Positions 31,744 to 42,638 are shown, numbered from the stretch's first letter. The stretch: 64,000 nucleotides of DNA from Lachnospiraceae bacterium (GCA_017427685.1 JAFRSH010000052.1:1-64000); one strand, 5' to 3'. Notes: generated by a model not told the origin, from the sequence alone. Numbers and translations: made by a program.

Positions 31744-33831
31744 ATGATGTACAAGAGTTTTTCAATGGAACTTGCCGGACGTACACTTACCGTTGATATC
31801 GGACGTGTAGCTGCTCAGGCAAACGGCGCCGCTTTCATGCATTACGGCGACACAGTTGTCCTCTCTACGGCCACTGCATCACAGAAGCCCAGAGACGGCA
31901 TCGATTTCTTCCCCTTGAGCGTTGAGTTTGAAGAGAAGCTTTACGCAGCAGGCAAGATCCCCGGAGGCTTTAACAGACGTGAGGGCAGAGCAAGCGAGAA
32001 CGCTATCCTTACCAGCCGCGTTATCGACAGACCCATGCGTCCCCTTTTCCCTAAGGATTACCGCAACGACGTTACCATCAACAACATGGTTATGTCAGTT
32101 GACCCCACATGCCGCCCCGAGCTTGTAGGTATGCTTGGTTCGGCGATCGCTACATGCATTTCGGATATCCCCTTTGACGGCCCCTGCGCTATGACACAGG
32201 TAGGCATGATCAACGGTGAGTTCGTTATCAACCCCACTCAGGAAGAGTGGAAGAGCGGAGACCTCAACCTTACGGTTGCTTCGACACGTGAGAAAGTTAT
32301 CATGATCGAGGCGGGCGCTAACGAGATCCCCGAGGCTAAGATGATCGAGGCCATTTATAAGGCTCATGAGATCAATCAGACCATCATCGCTTTCATCGAC
32401 AACATCGTTAAGGAAGTCGGAAAGCCCAAGCATGAATACACAAGCTGCGCTATCCCCGAGGAGCTCTTCGCAGAGATCAAGAGACTTGTTCCCCCCGAGG
32501 AGATGGAAGAGGCAGTATTCACAGATGAGAAGCAGAAGCGCGAAGAGAACATGCGCGTGATCACCGAGAGACTCGAAGAGGCATTTGCCGAGAACGAGGA
32601 ATGGCTTGCACTTCTCGGTGAGGCTGTTTACCAGTACGAGAAGAAGACAGTTCGTAAGATGATCCTCAAGGACCATAAGCGTCCCGACGGACGTGAGATC
32701 ACACAGATCCGTCCTCTTGCGGCTGAGGTTGATATCATCCCCAGAGTTCACGGCTCTTCTATGTTCACACGTGGACAGACACAGATCTGCGATGTTTGTA
32801 CGCTCGCACCTCTTTCCGAGATGCAGAAGCTTGACGGTCTCGATGAGAACGAAGTTAGCAAGCGTTACATGCACCACTACAACTTCCCCGCATACTCCGT
32901 TGGCGAGACCAAGGTCAGCCGCGGACCCGGAAGACGTGAGATCGGACACGGCGCACTCGCTGAGCGTGCACTTGTTCCCGTACTTCCCACAGAGGAAGAG
33001 TTCCCTTACGCGATCCGTTGCGTATCGGAGACATTTGAATCAAACGGCTCGACTTCCATGGCTTCGACATGTGCTTCATGTATGTCGCTTATGGCAGCCG
33101 GCGTACCCATAAAGAGAATGGTTGCAGGTATCAGCTGCGGTCTTGTTACAGGTGAGACAGACGATGATTTCGTTCTCCTTACCGATATCCAGGGTCTCGA
33201 GGACTTCTTCGGCGACATGGACTTCAAGGTAACAGGTACAACAGAAGGTATCACAGCTATCCAGATGGATATCAAGATCCACGGACTTACACGTCCCATC
33301 GTTGAGGGCGCTATCGCTCGTTGCCGTGAGGCTCGTCTCTTCATCATGGACAACTGCATGAAGAAGGCTATCGACGCTCCCAGACCCGAAGTTAACGAGT
33401 ACGCTCCCAAGATCGTTCAGATCCAGATCGATCCTCAGAAGATCGGTGATGTTGTCGGACAGCGCGGCAAGACTATCAATGCTATCATTGATTCCACAGG
33501 CGTTAAGATCGACATCAGCGATGACGGTGCGGTTTCGGTTTGCGGTACCGATGCAGCTATGATGAACGAAGCTATCAGGATCATCACACTCATCGTTTCC
33601 GAGTTCGAAGAGGGCAAGATCTACGAAGGCAAGGTTGTCAGCATCAAGGACTTCGGCGCATTCATCGAGTTCGCTCCCGGCAAGGAAGGCATGGTACACA
33701 TCAGCAAGATCGCTCCCGAGCGTATCAACCATGTTGAGGATGTTCTTACACTCGGCGACAAGGTTCGCTGCGTATGCCTCGGCAAGGACAAGATGGGCAG
33801 AGTAAGCTTCTCCATCAAGGATGCTAAATAA
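31744..33831 (+). CDS. pnp: Polynucleotide phosphorylase
   Basis: A 695-residue 3'-to-5' exoribonuclease that degrades RNA with phosphate. Two RNase PH domains (about 5-220 and 315-540) with a helical linker, a KH domain (QIDPQKIGDVVGQRGKTINAI, about 555-615) and a C-terminal S1 domain (GKIYEGKVVSIKDFGAFIEFAPGKEGMVHISKIAPERI, from about 620). AGGAGG lies before ATG 31744, with a second ATG directly following. The gene has a 570-base leader with a structured RNA and copy A of a repeated motif, suggesting post-transcriptional control. The usual upstream rpsO is absent. Confidence 0.97.
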   Translation: MMYKSFSMELAGRTLTVDIGRVAAQANGAAFMHYGDTVVLSTATASQKPRDGIDFFPLSVEFEEKLYAAGKIPGGFNRREGRASENAILTSRVIDRPMRPLFPKDYRNDVTINNMVMSVDPTCRPELVGMLGSAIATCISDIPFDGPCAMTQVGMINGEFVINPTQEEWKSGDLNLTVASTREKVIMIEAGANEIPEAKMIEAIYKAHEINQTIIAFIDNIVKEVGKPKHEYTSCAIPEELFAEIKRLVPPEEMEEAVFTDEKQKREENMRVITERLEEAFAENEEWLALLGEAVYQYEKKTVRKMILKDHKRPDGREITQIRPLAAEVDIIPRVHGSSMFTRGQTQICDVCTLAPLSEMQKLDGLDENEVSKRYMHHYNFPAYSVGETKVSRGPGRREIGHGALAERALVPVLPTEEEFPYAIRCVSETFESNGSTSMASTCASCMSLMAAGVPIKRMVAGISCGLVTGETDDDFVLLTDIQGLEDFFGDMDFKVTGTTEGITAIQMDIKIHGLTRPIVEGAIARCREARLFIMDNCMKKAIDAPRPEVNEYAPKIVQIQIDPQKIGDVVGQRGKTINAIIDSTGVKIDISDDGAVSVCGTDAAMMNEAIRIITLIVSEFEEGKIYEGKVVSIKDFGAFIEFAPGKEGMVHISKIAPERINHVEDVLTLGDKVRCVCLGKDKMGRVSFSIKDAK

Positions 33832-33861
33832 CAAACGTTTTTGAATCTTAATAACGCTTAT

Positions 33862-33896
33862 AAGACCCGGTTTCACTGCGAAGCCGGGTCTTTTTA
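33862..33896 (+). terminator. Terminator of pnp
   Basis: AAGACCCGG (33862-33870) / CCGGGTCTT (33884-33892) stem with T5 tail. Confidence 0.9.
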
Positions 33897-34098
33897 GTTG
33901 CAGCTAATCCACAAACAAGAAAACAAAACGAAAATATTCGCAAACAGAGAAAAATATTTGCAAAAAATATTGACAAAACGATAGTAAACTGTTTAAATAA
34001 TTTATATAGGATAGTTGGAGTGCGGGAATGATGTGTTTTAGTTGAAATTTGTCGATTATCATAACTCGTATAACAATAACGAAAAGCAAAGGAGATGC

Positions 34099-35598
34099 AT
34101 GAACATGAGCGGACAAAGTGTTAAAATGCAGGGACAGGAACTTTTCAGAGCCAACAAGAGCGTGATCATAGCGCTTACGATCTTTAATTCGATCATTGCT
34201 GCGGCTTATGTGCTTGAGATCGTTAAGCAGTCAAATCCGGTAGGAGAGAGTCTTATTGTTATCGCTCTTGCGGTCGTACCGGTTATTGCTTCGTGGTTTA
34301 TTTTTAAGAGTAACGGTGAGTCGTTCATACTCAGGTATTGTATTATCGTCGGTTTCGCACTGATGTACGGATTCGTTCTTTTTACCAGTGACAACGAATT
34401 TGTATTTGTTTATGCCGTTCCGATGCTTATTACTGTTACGTTATATGAATCAAAAAGGCTGATCATCTGCAGTGGTATCGGTATCGTTATACTCAATATC
34501 ATCCAGGTTATCCTCAAGATCACCGGCGGACAGGAAATGATCATGGCCAAGATCGAGATCCAGATCCTCGTTCTGATCGTTATCTCGTCCTTCCTTGCAC
34601 TCGTTGTTTATACCAACAGTGCTACCAACGCTATACGAACAAGCAAGATCAACGAAGAGCATGATAAGACAACCGAACTTCTTGCTGAGATCCTCAGGGT
34701 TTCGGACCGTGTAAGCGATTCGGTTTCAACGCTTTCCGATGAGATGATGACGCTGAGCAGTTCGGTTGACCAGACACTCAGTGCCATGGAGGAAGTCAGC
34801 ATAGGTACCGGAGATTCGGCCGATGCCGCACAGTCACAGCTGCTTCAGACAGCTCAGATATCAGACTATATCAGCAATGTTGAGAATACATCCGGCACGA
34901 TCACAGAGAAGGTTGACAAAGCAGCCGAAGCCGTTAAGACTGGACAGAGTAATATATCTCAGATGAACAGTCTTACGGTCAAAGTTGATACGGCAGGAAA
35001 GAACGTTGCGGGCGCTCTTACGGCCTTCAGGAAAACAGCTGACGAGATGAACTCCATTACAGACATCATTACATCCGTTGCAGCACAGACAAGCCTCCTT
35101 GCACTTAACGCTTCGATCGAGGCAGCACGTGCCGGTGAAGCTGGACGCGGATTCGCGGTTGTTGCAGGTGAGATATCGAACCTTGCGGGACAGACCAAGG
35201 AAGCTACAGACAAGATCAATACACTCATCAATGGTGTCGTTTCGGAGACCGAAACGATGGTTGCTACGATCGGAGAGCTTCTTGAAGCAGGTGAGGAAGA
35301 AGGAAAGTGCGCAGGCAAGACAGCCGACAGCTTCACCGAGATATCAGGTATCGTCGATATCATCAAAGAACTTACTTCCAACCTTGACAGCGTGGTCGAA
35401 AGCCTGTCGAATGCCAACAAGGAGATCGTCAACAGCATCCAGACAACCTCGGCCGTTACGGAAGAGGTTACGGCACATGCCACCCAGACATGTACTGTCA
35501 GCGAAGAGAATCAGAGAATTGTCCGTCATATAAACGAGATAGTAGGCAGCCTTAACGAAGACGCCCGTGAGCTTAAAGAGTACGGCGAGCAGGCATAA
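34099..35598 (+). CDS. Methyl-accepting chemotaxis protein without ligand domain (first of tandem pair)
   Basis: A 499-residue chemoreceptor. About six hydrophobic segments (SVIIALTIFNSIIAAAYVLEI through LVLIVISSFLALVVYTN) fill the first 185 residues with no large outside sensor domain and no HAMP domain. The cytoplasmic signalling domain follows; its hairpin tip reads [36 protein letters not shown]. Start ATG 34099 (or 34105) follows AAGGAG at 34089-34094; the in-frame TTG at 34042 is too far from it. Near-duplicate of the next gene. Six-helix sensor cores like this can detect changes in the membrane or energy state. Confidence 0.9.
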   Translation: MNMSGQSVKMQGQELFRANKSVIIALTIFNSIIAAAYVLEIVKQSNPVGESLIVIALAVVPVIASWFIFKSNGESFILRYCIIVGFALMYGFVLFTSDNEFVFVYAVPMLITVTLYESKRLIICSGIGIVILNIIQVILKITGGQEMIMAKIEIQILVLIVISSFLALVVYTNSATNAIRTSKINEEHDKTTELLAEILRVSDRVSDSVSTLSDEMMTLSSSVDQTLSAMEEVSIGTGDSADAAQSQLLQTAQISDYISNVENTSGTITEKVDKAAEAVKTGQSNISQMNSLTVKVDTAGKNVAGALTAFRKTADEMNSITDIITSVAAQTSLLALNASIEAARAGEAGRGFAVVAGEISNLAGQTKEATDKINTLINGVVSETETMVATIGELLEAGEEEGKCAGKTADSFTEISGIVDIIKELTSNLDSVVESLSNANKEIVNSIQTTSAVTEEVTAHATQTCTVSEENQRIVRHINEIVGSLNEDARELKEYGEQA

Positions 35599-35615
35599 GC
35601 GGAATTGAACGTTTT

Positions 35616-35646
35616 AAGGGTCGGAAATTCCGACCCTTGTTTTTTT
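35616..35646 (+). terminator. Terminator after the first chemoreceptor gene
   Basis: AAGGGTCGGAA / TTCCGACCCTT near-palindrome at 35616-35638 with a GTTTTTTT tail. Confidence 0.9.
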
Positions 35647-35716
35647 GCAATTTTTCACACAATTTATACAATACTGATTATGTTATCGGATTGTATAAAA
35701 ATAATACTGAAATATA

Positions 35717-35746
35717 TTGACAAATATTTAAAGACGCGAGTATATT
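35717..35746 (+). promoter_or_regulatory. Promoter of the second chemoreceptor gene
   Basis: TTGACA at 35717-35722, 18-base spacer, TATATT at 35741-35746. The first chemoreceptor has a similar TATTGACA at 33968-33975. I see no clear FliA (sigma-28) promoter. Confidence 0.5.
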
Positions 35747-35853
35747 TGTTTTAGAATATGTGTAAGTACGGCCATATTTTGATAATCGTGAACATACAGT
35801 AACCGCACTTCATAATATCCGAATATAGCATCTTAAACCGGAGGAGGTCCATA

Positions 35854-37359
35854 ATGAAAGAATCACAAAACGATTTTGAGTTGATGAAAGCCAACAAAAG
35901 TATGATCATTGCCGTTACGATCCTGCATTTGGCAATAGCCGGCGGTTACGTCGGCGAGCTTGTGAAGCAGATCAAGTCGGTCGGTTATGTTACTATTGTT
36001 CTTTGCCTTGCTCTGATCCCCGTCATTGCTATCATCGTAGCATACAGGATCAACAAGTCGTTCCCCTGGATCAAATATGTTGCTTTGATCGGATTCGGTC
36101 TGTTATACGCTTTCATCGCGCTCACAACAGACAGTGATCTCAGCTTTACATATGTTATTCCGATCATGGTAACTCTTGCACTTTACGACCATATCAGACT
36201 GGTCATCGCAACCGGATCGACCGCTTTCGTGCTGACCATCCTCCAGGTCGTGGGATGGGGCTCGGGATGGATCGAGAAAGATTCACAGATCGTTATGGCC
36301 AACGTTGAGATCGCGCTTATCCTTCTGGCACTTGTTACGATCTTCCTTTCAATCCTGATCAAGACCAAGAACCTTTTCAACAGACTTCGTACAGAGAAGC
36401 TTAACGACACATACAACAGGACAAACGAGCTGCTCGGAGAGATCATCTCAGTATCCGGAAGAGTTACAGAGAACGTTACCGAGCTCTTTAATGAGATGAA
36501 TTCCCTCAGCTCCTCCGTTGATCAGACACTCTACTCGATGGCAGAAGTCAGCAAGGGTTCGGAAGAATCGGCCGATGCCGCACAGTCTCAGATCAAACAG
36601 ACCGGTCAGATCTCCGATTATATCAACGATGTTGAGTCGGCTTCCGAGATCATTTCCGAGAACGTCAACTACGCAGCCGAGGCTGTTACGACAGGTCAGT
36701 CCAATATCGCCAAGATGACCAGCCTCACCGTTCAGGTTGATACTGCAGGTAAGGATGTTGCCGGAGCTCTTACAGACTTCAACAAGACAGCGGCAGAGAT
36801 GAACTCCATCACCGATATCATTACATCAGTTGCCGCACAGACAAGCCTCCTTGCACTTAACGCTTCGATCGAGGCAGCACGTGCCGGTGAAGCAGGCCGC
36901 GGATTCGCAGTAGTTGCAGGCGAGATCTCGAATCTTGCGGGACAGACCAAGGAAGCAACAGACAAGATCACAACACTCATAGGAAGCGTTGTTACCCAGA
37001 CAGCCAACATGGTACAGACCATCGAGAAGCTTCTCGCTGCCGGCGAGGAAGAAGGCAAGTGTGCTTCCGAGACAGCACAGAGCTTCAAGGAGATATCCGA
37101 GAAGGTTGACATCATCAAGAACAACACCTCCAACCTTGATAACCTCGTAGACAGGCTTTCGGATGCGAACAAGGAGATCGTCAACAGCATCCAGACCGCA
37201 TCCGCGGTTGCCGAGGAAGTTACGGCACACGCTAACGAGACCTACAAAGTCAGCGAAGACAACCAGCGTATCGTTCGTCACGTCAACGATATCGTTCACA
37301 GTCTCAACAGTGATGCCCAGACCCTCAGGGAACAGGGCGAGAGAGGTCACGAAATCTGA
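35854..37359 (+). CDS. Methyl-accepting chemotaxis protein without ligand domain (second of tandem pair)
   Basis: A 501-residue paralogue of the preceding receptor. Same layout: about six N-terminal membrane helices ([22 protein letters not shown] to [12 protein letters not shown]) with no outside domain, then the signalling tip [36 protein letters not shown], identical to the first copy. The two differ mainly in the membrane part, so they likely answer to different cues but share partners. GGAGGAGGTCCATA precedes the ATG. Each has its own promoter and terminator, so they are separately controlled. Confidence 0.92.
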   Translation: MKESQNDFELMKANKSMIIAVTILHLAIAGGYVGELVKQIKSVGYVTIVLCLALIPVIAIIVAYRINKSFPWIKYVALIGFGLLYAFIALTTDSDLSFTYVIPIMVTLALYDHIRLVIATGSTAFVLTILQVVGWGSGWIEKDSQIVMANVEIALILLALVTIFLSILIKTKNLFNRLRTEKLNDTYNRTNELLGEIISVSGRVTENVTELFNEMNSLSSSVDQTLYSMAEVSKGSEESADAAQSQIKQTGQISDYINDVESASEIISENVNYAAEAVTTGQSNIAKMTSLTVQVDTAGKDVAGALTDFNKTAAEMNSITDIITSVAAQTSLLALNASIEAARAGEAGRGFAVVAGEISNLAGQTKEATDKITTLIGSVVTQTANMVQTIEKLLAAGEEEGKCASETAQSFKEISEKVDIIKNNTSNLDNLVDRLSDANKEIVNSIQTASAVAEEVTAHANETYKVSEDNQRIVRHVNDIVHSLNSDAQTLREQGERGHEI

Positions 37360-37383
37360 CAGACTTCAATCATTGATCATAAG

Positions 37384-37420
37384 GAGCCGAAAGAATCGTC
37401 TTTCGGCTCTGTTTGGTTTT
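37384..37420 (+). terminator. Terminator after the second chemoreceptor gene
   Basis: GAGCCGAAAG (37384-37393) / CTTTCGGCTC (37400-37409) stem with a TGTTTGGTTTTG tail. Confidence 0.85.
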
Positions 37421-37524
37421 GCTTTCTTTAGTCATACAAAACAAAGTATAGATTTTTGAAAACTGTTATGCTACTATATATTGTGGTATGCATTAGAAAT
37501 AACCGGATTTAAAGAGGTTACAAA

Positions 37525-40500
37525 ATGGCACAAAGAAGCAGCGGAACAGGTAAGCCCGGGGGAGATACAGGCAATCCGCGCAGAACCGGAGCGAGAACCC
37601 GCTCCGCACAGGGTCAGACTTCGGCCGGGGCCAAGCGCCCCGCAGATTCACAGGGACGTCGCACACGCCGTCCTGTAGCGGAAGAAGAGCCTGTGACAAA
37701 CAACACTGTACGGGAAGAAGCACGCGGCGATTCCTCACTTAAGGATGAGATCGCTCTTATTTGCGTTCTTCTTTTTTCGGTGCTTCTTATCCTCAGCTAT
37801 TTCGGGATCTGCGGTGCGTTCGGCACGATCGTCAATACCGTGATATTCGGTCTCTTCGGGATATTCGGATACATCTTCCCGTTCCTTTTGTTTGCCGTAA
37901 CGCTTATAGGCATCGCTAACAAGCACAATCCTTCTATCATCAGGAAGATACTGTTCTTCGTCGGATTGGTCATTTGTCTGACGGCCCTCACCGAGATGAT
38001 ATTCGGCTACAACGAGAATCTTAGTTTCTTCGAACATTTCACACATTCCGCACTTGATTATACAGGGAAGACTCCTGCCTACGGCGGTCTTCTCGGAGCT
38101 ATACTCTGCTGTCTGCTCTGTCCGTTTATGGGCAAGGTCGCAGCAGTTATTATCATGGTCGTACTTGCGATCATCTTCTTCCTCCTCATCGCGGGGAGAG
38201 CGATCTTTACACCTCTCACCAAGAAGGGGATCGAGCATCACAGAGAGCACAGGGAGCAGGAGAGGTTGCGTCGCGAGTCCTCTGAGGAGTACGGTGACGG
38301 TATCCGCAGCAGAAGGGACCGTCGTGCACGTGAAGCCAGCATGACGATAGAGGAAGCCGAGAAGATCGTCAGGGAAGCGCATGACAAGACAGAGAAAAAG
38401 AAAGGCTTTATAGATATGCTCCTTGAGGAGGGCAAGGAAGACACCTCTTCATCATCAGTATCAGGTGTCGTTACGGTTGACGGCACTCAGAATTCTGACC
38501 TTCAGGGAGAAGAGTCCGAATTCACCCTCGAGGAGTATGAAGAAGACATTGTTGCACGCGAGATCAGGAACAAGTTCTCCGGACGTGACAGTGAGGATCC
38601 TTCGCAGATCGCGAACGGATCACATATGCAGCGCGGCCAGATACTCGGACGTCGCGGCGCTAACAGACACTGCATGGTAGACGACGGCTTTGAGACTGCG
38701 GTCGGAAGAATCCCCGAGTCGAGGGAAGAAGAGTACACGCAGTCAGACTTTGAGGAAGTCGGAGAGATGGGTTCGTTCCTTTATAAGGAAACAACGCCCG
38801 AAGAGCCTCAGATCGTTCCCGAAGCGACAGTTCAGGATACACCCGATGAGTCTTCGGGAGTTACAGATATCATCGTAAACACACCCGCTCCGGAACCGGC
38901 ACCTTCCGAACCCGTGGAGGAGGTTGCCTCCCCTGAGAAACCGGCGCCCATAACCGTTCAGAAGTCGGAGCCCAAGACAGTTCCTTACGTATTCCCTCCC
39001 ATCAGTCTTCTTACCAAGAACAAGGCTGTTGCGAAGAGCGGAGATAAGCGTGAGCTTCAGGAGACCGTTGATAAGCTTCAGTCCACCTTCAAGAGCTTCG
39101 GTGTCGGAGTGACCGTTACCGACGCGACATGCGGACCCACAGTCACGAGGTACGAGCTCCTGCCCGATCAGGGCGTCAAGGTCAAGACGATCACGGCACT
39201 TGCCGATGATGTCAAGCTTGCGCTCGCAGCTGCCGAGATCCGTATAGAAGCACCGATCCCCGGCAAGGCTGCGGTCGGTATCGAGGTTCCCAACGCTGTC
39301 ACATCGCCCGTTCTCCTCAGAGACATCCTCGATTCGACAGAGTTCAAGGAGGCTTCAAGTCCTCTGACCTTCGCGGTCGGCAAGGATATTTCCGGAAGGA
39401 CCATATGCTTTGATATCGCGAGCATGCCTCATATGCTCGTAGCCGGTGCGACCGGTTCCGGTAAATCGGTCTGCATCAATTCGCTCATCATGAGCATTAT
39501 CTACAAGGCCAAGCCGTCCGAGGTCCGTATGATCATGATCGACCCCAAGCGTGTCGAACTCATCGGTTATAACGGCATCCCTCACCTGCTCTGGCCGGTC
39601 GTCACGGATGTCAAGAAAGCGAACGGAGTGCTTGACTGGGCGATCCACGAGATGGACGACCGTTACCAGCGTTTTGCGGACAGCGGAGTCAACAATCTTG
39701 CTTCATATAACAGAGTTATCGAAGAGAAGTACTACGAGGACGGTAACGAAGGTGAATGTCCCGACAGGCTTCCTCAGATTCTTATCATCGTCGACGAGCT
39801 TAATGACCTTATGATGACAGCCAACTCCAAAGAGATCGAGGCTTCCATCTGCCGACTCACTCAGCTCGCCCGTGCGTGCGGTATACACGTTGTGCTCGCG
39901 ACGCAGCGTCCTTCGGTCAATGTCATCACGGGTACCATCAAGGCCAACATCCCTTCGAGGATCGCTTTCGCAGTTTCGTCGCTTGTCGATTCGAGAACTA
40001 TCATCGATCAGGCCGGTGCGGAGAAGCTTCTCGGTAAGGGCGACATGCTCTTTTATCCTCAGGGCTATCCCAAGCCCGTCAGACTTCAGGGCGCCTTCGT
40101 CTCCGACAGAGAGGTTGCCGAGGTCGTTACCTTCGTCAAGAGCAAGGCTAAAGAGATCAAATATAGCGAAGCACTCGGAAAGCACATCGAGAACGTCGGC
40201 AACGCCCAGTCCGAGAACACATCGGGCGAGGCTTCATCGCAGGGTGACGATCGTGACGAACTTTATGCCGATGCGGGTCGCTTCATTATAGAAAGCCAGA
40301 AGGCATCGATCGGACTCCTGCAGCGCAAGTTCAAGATCGGCTTCAATCGTGCGGCCAGGATCATGGACAATCTCGCGAGTGACGACGTTGTAGGACCGGA
40401 AGAGGGAACCAAGCCCAGAAGGATCATCATGAACCTTACACAGTTCGAGCAGTTCCTGCTCTCAGGCAGTTCCGGCGCGGCTTCCGGGGACGGGGAAACC

Positions 40501-40536
40501 GAAGGAGCGGATGACGACGGATTCGAGTCAATCTGA
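37525..40536 (+). CDS. ftsK: DNA translocase FtsK/SpoIIIE
   Basis: A 1003-residue DNA pump used in chromosome segregation at division or sporulation. A basic, disordered N-terminus (1-70) leads to about four membrane helices (75-225), a charged linker (about 225-480), then the motor (about 480-870): Walker A VAGATGSGKSVC, DPKRVELIGYNGIPHLLWPVVTD, Walker B ILIIVDELNDLM and LATQRPSVNVITGTIKANIPSRIAF. A C-terminal winged-helix gamma domain (QKASIGLLQRKFKIGFNRAARIMDNL) reads KOPS/SRS-like DNA. ATG at 37525 follows GAGGTTACAA. Confidence 0.95.
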   Translation: MAQRSSGTGKPGGDTGNPRRTGARTRSAQGQTSAGAKRPADSQGRRTRRPVAEEEPVTNNTVREEARGDSSLKDEIALICVLLFSVLLILSYFGICGAFGTIVNTVIFGLFGIFGYIFPFLLFAVTLIGIANKHNPSIIRKILFFVGLVICLTALTEMIFGYNENLSFFEHFTHSALDYTGKTPAYGGLLGAILCCLLCPFMGKVAAVIIMVVLAIIFFLLIAGRAIFTPLTKKGIEHHREHREQERLRRESSEEYGDGIRSRRDRRAREASMTIEEAEKIVREAHDKTEKKKGFIDMLLEEGKEDTSSSSVSGVVTVDGTQNSDLQGEESEFTLEEYEEDIVAREIRNKFSGRDSEDPSQIANGSHMQRGQILGRRGANRHCMVDDGFETAVGRIPESREEEYTQSDFEEVGEMGSFLYKETTPEEPQIVPEATVQDTPDESSGVTDIIVNTPAPEPAPSEPVEEVASPEKPAPITVQKSEPKTVPYVFPPISLLTKNKAVAKSGDKRELQETVDKLQSTFKSFGVGVTVTDATCGPTVTRYELLPDQGVKVKTITALADDVKLALAAAEIRIEAPIPGKAAVGIEVPNAVTSPVLLRDILDSTEFKEASSPLTFAVGKDISGRTICFDIASMPHMLVAGATGSGKSVCINSLIMSIIYKAKPSEVRMIMIDPKRVELIGYNGIPHLLWPVVTDVKKANGVLDWAIHEMDDRYQRFADSGVNNLASYNRVIEEKYYEDGNEGECPDRLPQILIIVDELNDLMMTANSKEIEASICRLTQLARACGIHVVLATQRPSVNVITGTIKANIPSRIAFAVSSLVDSRTIIDQAGAEKLLGKGDMLFYPQGYPKPVRLQGAFVSDREVAEVVTFVKSKAKEIKYSEALGKHIENVGNAQSENTSGEASSQGDDRDELYADAGRFIIESQKASIGLLQRKFKIGFNRAARIMDNLASDDVVGPEEGTKPRRIIMNLTQFEQFLLSGSSGAASGDGETEGADDDGFESI

Positions 40537-40712
40537 TGTTTTGAAAAAATCAATGGTAAAAGTGCACAATTCGACCGGCTGATTTTTGTGCAAATTTCCA
40601 AGTATCGTTTCGCCGGTTTTTGAGTTATGATGAAGCCCTGTAGAACGGATCACGATCAGATGACCGTGACAGACGGGGGAGGGGACAAATCAAAAATTTG
40701 TTCGTAACAATA

Positions 40713-40741
40713 TTGACAACAAACCGGGAAACTGATATCTT
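40713..40741 (+). promoter_or_regulatory. Sigma-A promoter of recA
   Basis: TTGACA at 40713-40718, 17-base spacer, TATCTT at 40736-40741. A LexA box (40749-40760) lies over the expected start of transcription. Confidence 0.8.
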
Positions 40742-40748
40742 TAATCAA

Positions 40749-40760
40749 GAACATGTGTTC
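40749..40760. promoter_or_regulatory. LexA (SOS) box of recA
   Basis: GAAC-ATGT-GTTC, a perfect match to the Firmicutes LexA/DinR consensus (GAACN4GTTC), lying just past the -10 box, where repressor would block transcription of recA-recX. Confidence 0.85.
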
Positions 40761-40804
40761 GTGCCCGGTGAGGGGTCGACTTATGGGAAAGGAACTAGGG
40801 TAAC

Positions 40805-41857
40805 ATGGCAAAAGAAGAAAAGACAGGAATCGAAGAAAACAGACTGAAAGCTCTCGAGTCGGCACTTGCCCAGATCGAGAAAGCGTACGGTAAAGGATCG
40901 GTCATGAAGCTCGGCGACCAGGGCGCTCTGAGCATCGAGACCATCCCCACGGGCTCACTGAGCCTTGATATAGCACTCGGAGTAGGCGGCGTTCCCAAGG
41001 GCAGGATCGTCGAGATCTACGGACCCGAGTCCAGTGGTAAGACAACGGTAGCACTTCACATGGTTGCCGAGGTTCAGAAGAGGGGCGGTATCGCCGGCTT
41101 TATCGATGCCGAGCACGCGCTTGACCCCACCTATGCCAAGAACATCGGTGTTGACATCGACAACCTCTACATCTCACAGCCCGACAACGGCGAGCAGGCA
41201 CTCGAGATCGCCGAGACCATGGTTCGTTCGGGCGCTGTTGACATCATCATCGTCGATTCGGTTGCGGCACTTGTTCCCAAGGCCGAGATCGAAGGAGACA
41301 TGGGCGATTCTCATGTCGGACTCCACGCAAGACTCATGTCACAGGCACTCCGCAAGCTCACAGGTGTTGTCAACAAGACAAACTGTATCGTTGTTTTCAT
41401 CAACCAGCTTCGTGAGAAGGTCGGTGTCATGTTCGGTAACCCCGAGACAACGACCGGCGGTCGCGCTCTCAAGTTCTACGCATCGGTTCGTCTCGATGTC
41501 CGCAGGATCGACACCCTGAAGAACGCGGGAGAGAGCATCGGCAGCAGGACGAGAGTCAAGGTTGTCAAGAACAAGGTCGCTCCTCCTTTCAAGGAAGCGG
41601 AATTCGATATCATGTACGGTCAGGGTATCTCGCGTGAGGGAGACATCCTCGATCTTGCGGTTAATGAGGACATCGTCATGAAGAGCGGTGCATGGTTCGC
41701 CTACAACGGTGACAAGATCGGTCAGGGCCGTGAGAATGCCAAGGCATACCTCCATGACAACCCCGCTGTTCTTGCCGAAGTTGAAGACAAGCTTCGCAGG
41801 AAGCTTCATGTTGCACCTTACAACACCCAGTCAGAAGAGGTTACCGATGATCAATGA
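40805..41857 (+). CDS. recA: Recombinase RecA
   Basis: A 350-residue DNA-repair recombinase that also triggers LexA self-cleavage. Walker A GPESSGKT at 73-80, Walker B region [40 protein letters not shown], and the DNA-binding loops [30 protein letters not shown] are intact. Length is normal for Gram-positive RecA. The ATG follows GGAACTAGGGTAAC. SOS control is shown by the LexA box upstream; recX overlaps its 3' end by 11 bases. Confidence 0.98.
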   Translation: MAKEEKTGIEENRLKALESALAQIEKAYGKGSVMKLGDQGALSIETIPTGSLSLDIALGVGGVPKGRIVEIYGPESSGKTTVALHMVAEVQKRGGIAGFIDAEHALDPTYAKNIGVDIDNLYISQPDNGEQALEIAETMVRSGAVDIIIVDSVAALVPKAEIEGDMGDSHVGLHARLMSQALRKLTGVVNKTNCIVVFINQLREKVGVMFGNPETTTGGRALKFYASVRLDVRRIDTLKNAGESIGSRTRVKVVKNKVAPPFKEAEFDIMYGQGISREGDILDLAVNEDIVMKSGAWFAYNGDKIGQGRENAKAYLHDNPAVLAEVEDKLRRKLHVAPYNTQSEEVTDDQ

Positions 41858-42344
41858 TCCGACCGACCCGAAAGAAGCGTACTCCTCGGCGATCGACATC
41901 CTTTCGAGGCGTGATCGTTCGGTTAAGGAGCTTTCGGACAAGCTCGTTCAGAAGGGATTTGCAGAGTCGGCCGTTTCGGAAGCGATTGCTAAGCTCTCAG
42001 CCAAGCACTACATCGACGACGTGCGTATGGCTTCGCACTTTCTGGCTTCGCACCTTTCGGATCAGAGCCTTACACAGCTCAAGTTTAAGCTGATGCGCAG
42101 GGGGATCTCGGGTGACGACATCGCGACCGCGATCGCCGATCTGGCTGAGGAAGCGGTTGACGAAAGCGAGACACTTCGCAACAGACAAGCATGTGCTGTG
42201 CTCGACTTCCTTAAGAAGAAAAGGTACGATCCCGAGGACCCGTCTGCTCAAAAGGTACTTGCTTCTCTGTCACGCAAGGGCTTCTCGTACGACACCATTA
42301 AAGAGGGCCTGGCTCTCTTCGAAGAAGAACAAAACTGCGACTGA
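41847..42344 (+). CDS. recX: Regulatory protein RecX
   Basis: A 165-residue helical-repeat protein that limits RecA filament growth. The start is the ATG at 41847, which overlaps the last codons of recA (11 bases), so the two are translationally coupled; the longer frame starts inside recA. Family segments: [52 protein letters not shown] and [15 protein letters not shown]. Terminator at 42364-42396 ends the unit. Confidence 0.92.
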   Translation: MINDPTDPKEAYSSAIDILSRRDRSVKELSDKLVQKGFAESAVSEAIAKLSAKHYIDDVRMASHFLASHLSDQSLTQLKFKLMRRGISGDDIATAIADLAEEAVDESETLRNRQACAVLDFLKKKRYDPEDPSAQKVLASLSRKGFSYDTIKEGLALFEEEQNCD

Positions 42345-42363
42345 TCTTTTGAATCTAAATGCT

Positions 42364-42396
42364 GCCCCCGTCAGCGTCATTGACGGGGGCGGTTTT
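42364..42396 (+). terminator. Terminator of recA-recX
   Basis: GCCCCCGTCA (42364-42373) / TGACGGGGGC (42381-42390) with GGTTTTGA after it. Confidence 0.85.
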
Positions 42397-42468
42397 GACA
42401 TAACATGTCTGTTGTTTACGTTACGTGAACAGTCTGATTTTTCGATGTTTTTTTATTCCACAAAGTTG

Positions 42469-42497
42469 TTGCATTGGTTATTTATGTTGTGTATAAT
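42469..42497 (+). promoter_or_regulatory. Promoter of the decarboxylase cluster
   Basis: TTGCAT at 42469-42474, 17-base spacer, TATAAT at 42492-42497; a leader of about 140 bases precedes the first ATG and contains a hairpin at 42521-42543 (GTGCCCAAAA / TTTTGGCAC). Confidence 0.75.
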
Positions 42498-42638
42498 GCT
42501 AGCTGGTGAAAAACGGTTTTGTGCCCAAAAACCATTTTGGCACGGACACGATACATACATACGCGGGTGCGGTTCGCGGACCTGTGTATGATAAGGAAAA
42601 GGATGCGATCTACAGTCGCATTCAAATAGGAGGTAACC

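Noticed and set aside
33968..34098. FliA (sigma-28) promoter before the chemoreceptors
   Set aside because: No TAAA-N15-GCCGATAA-like sequence was found; a TTGACA sigma-A type box fits better.
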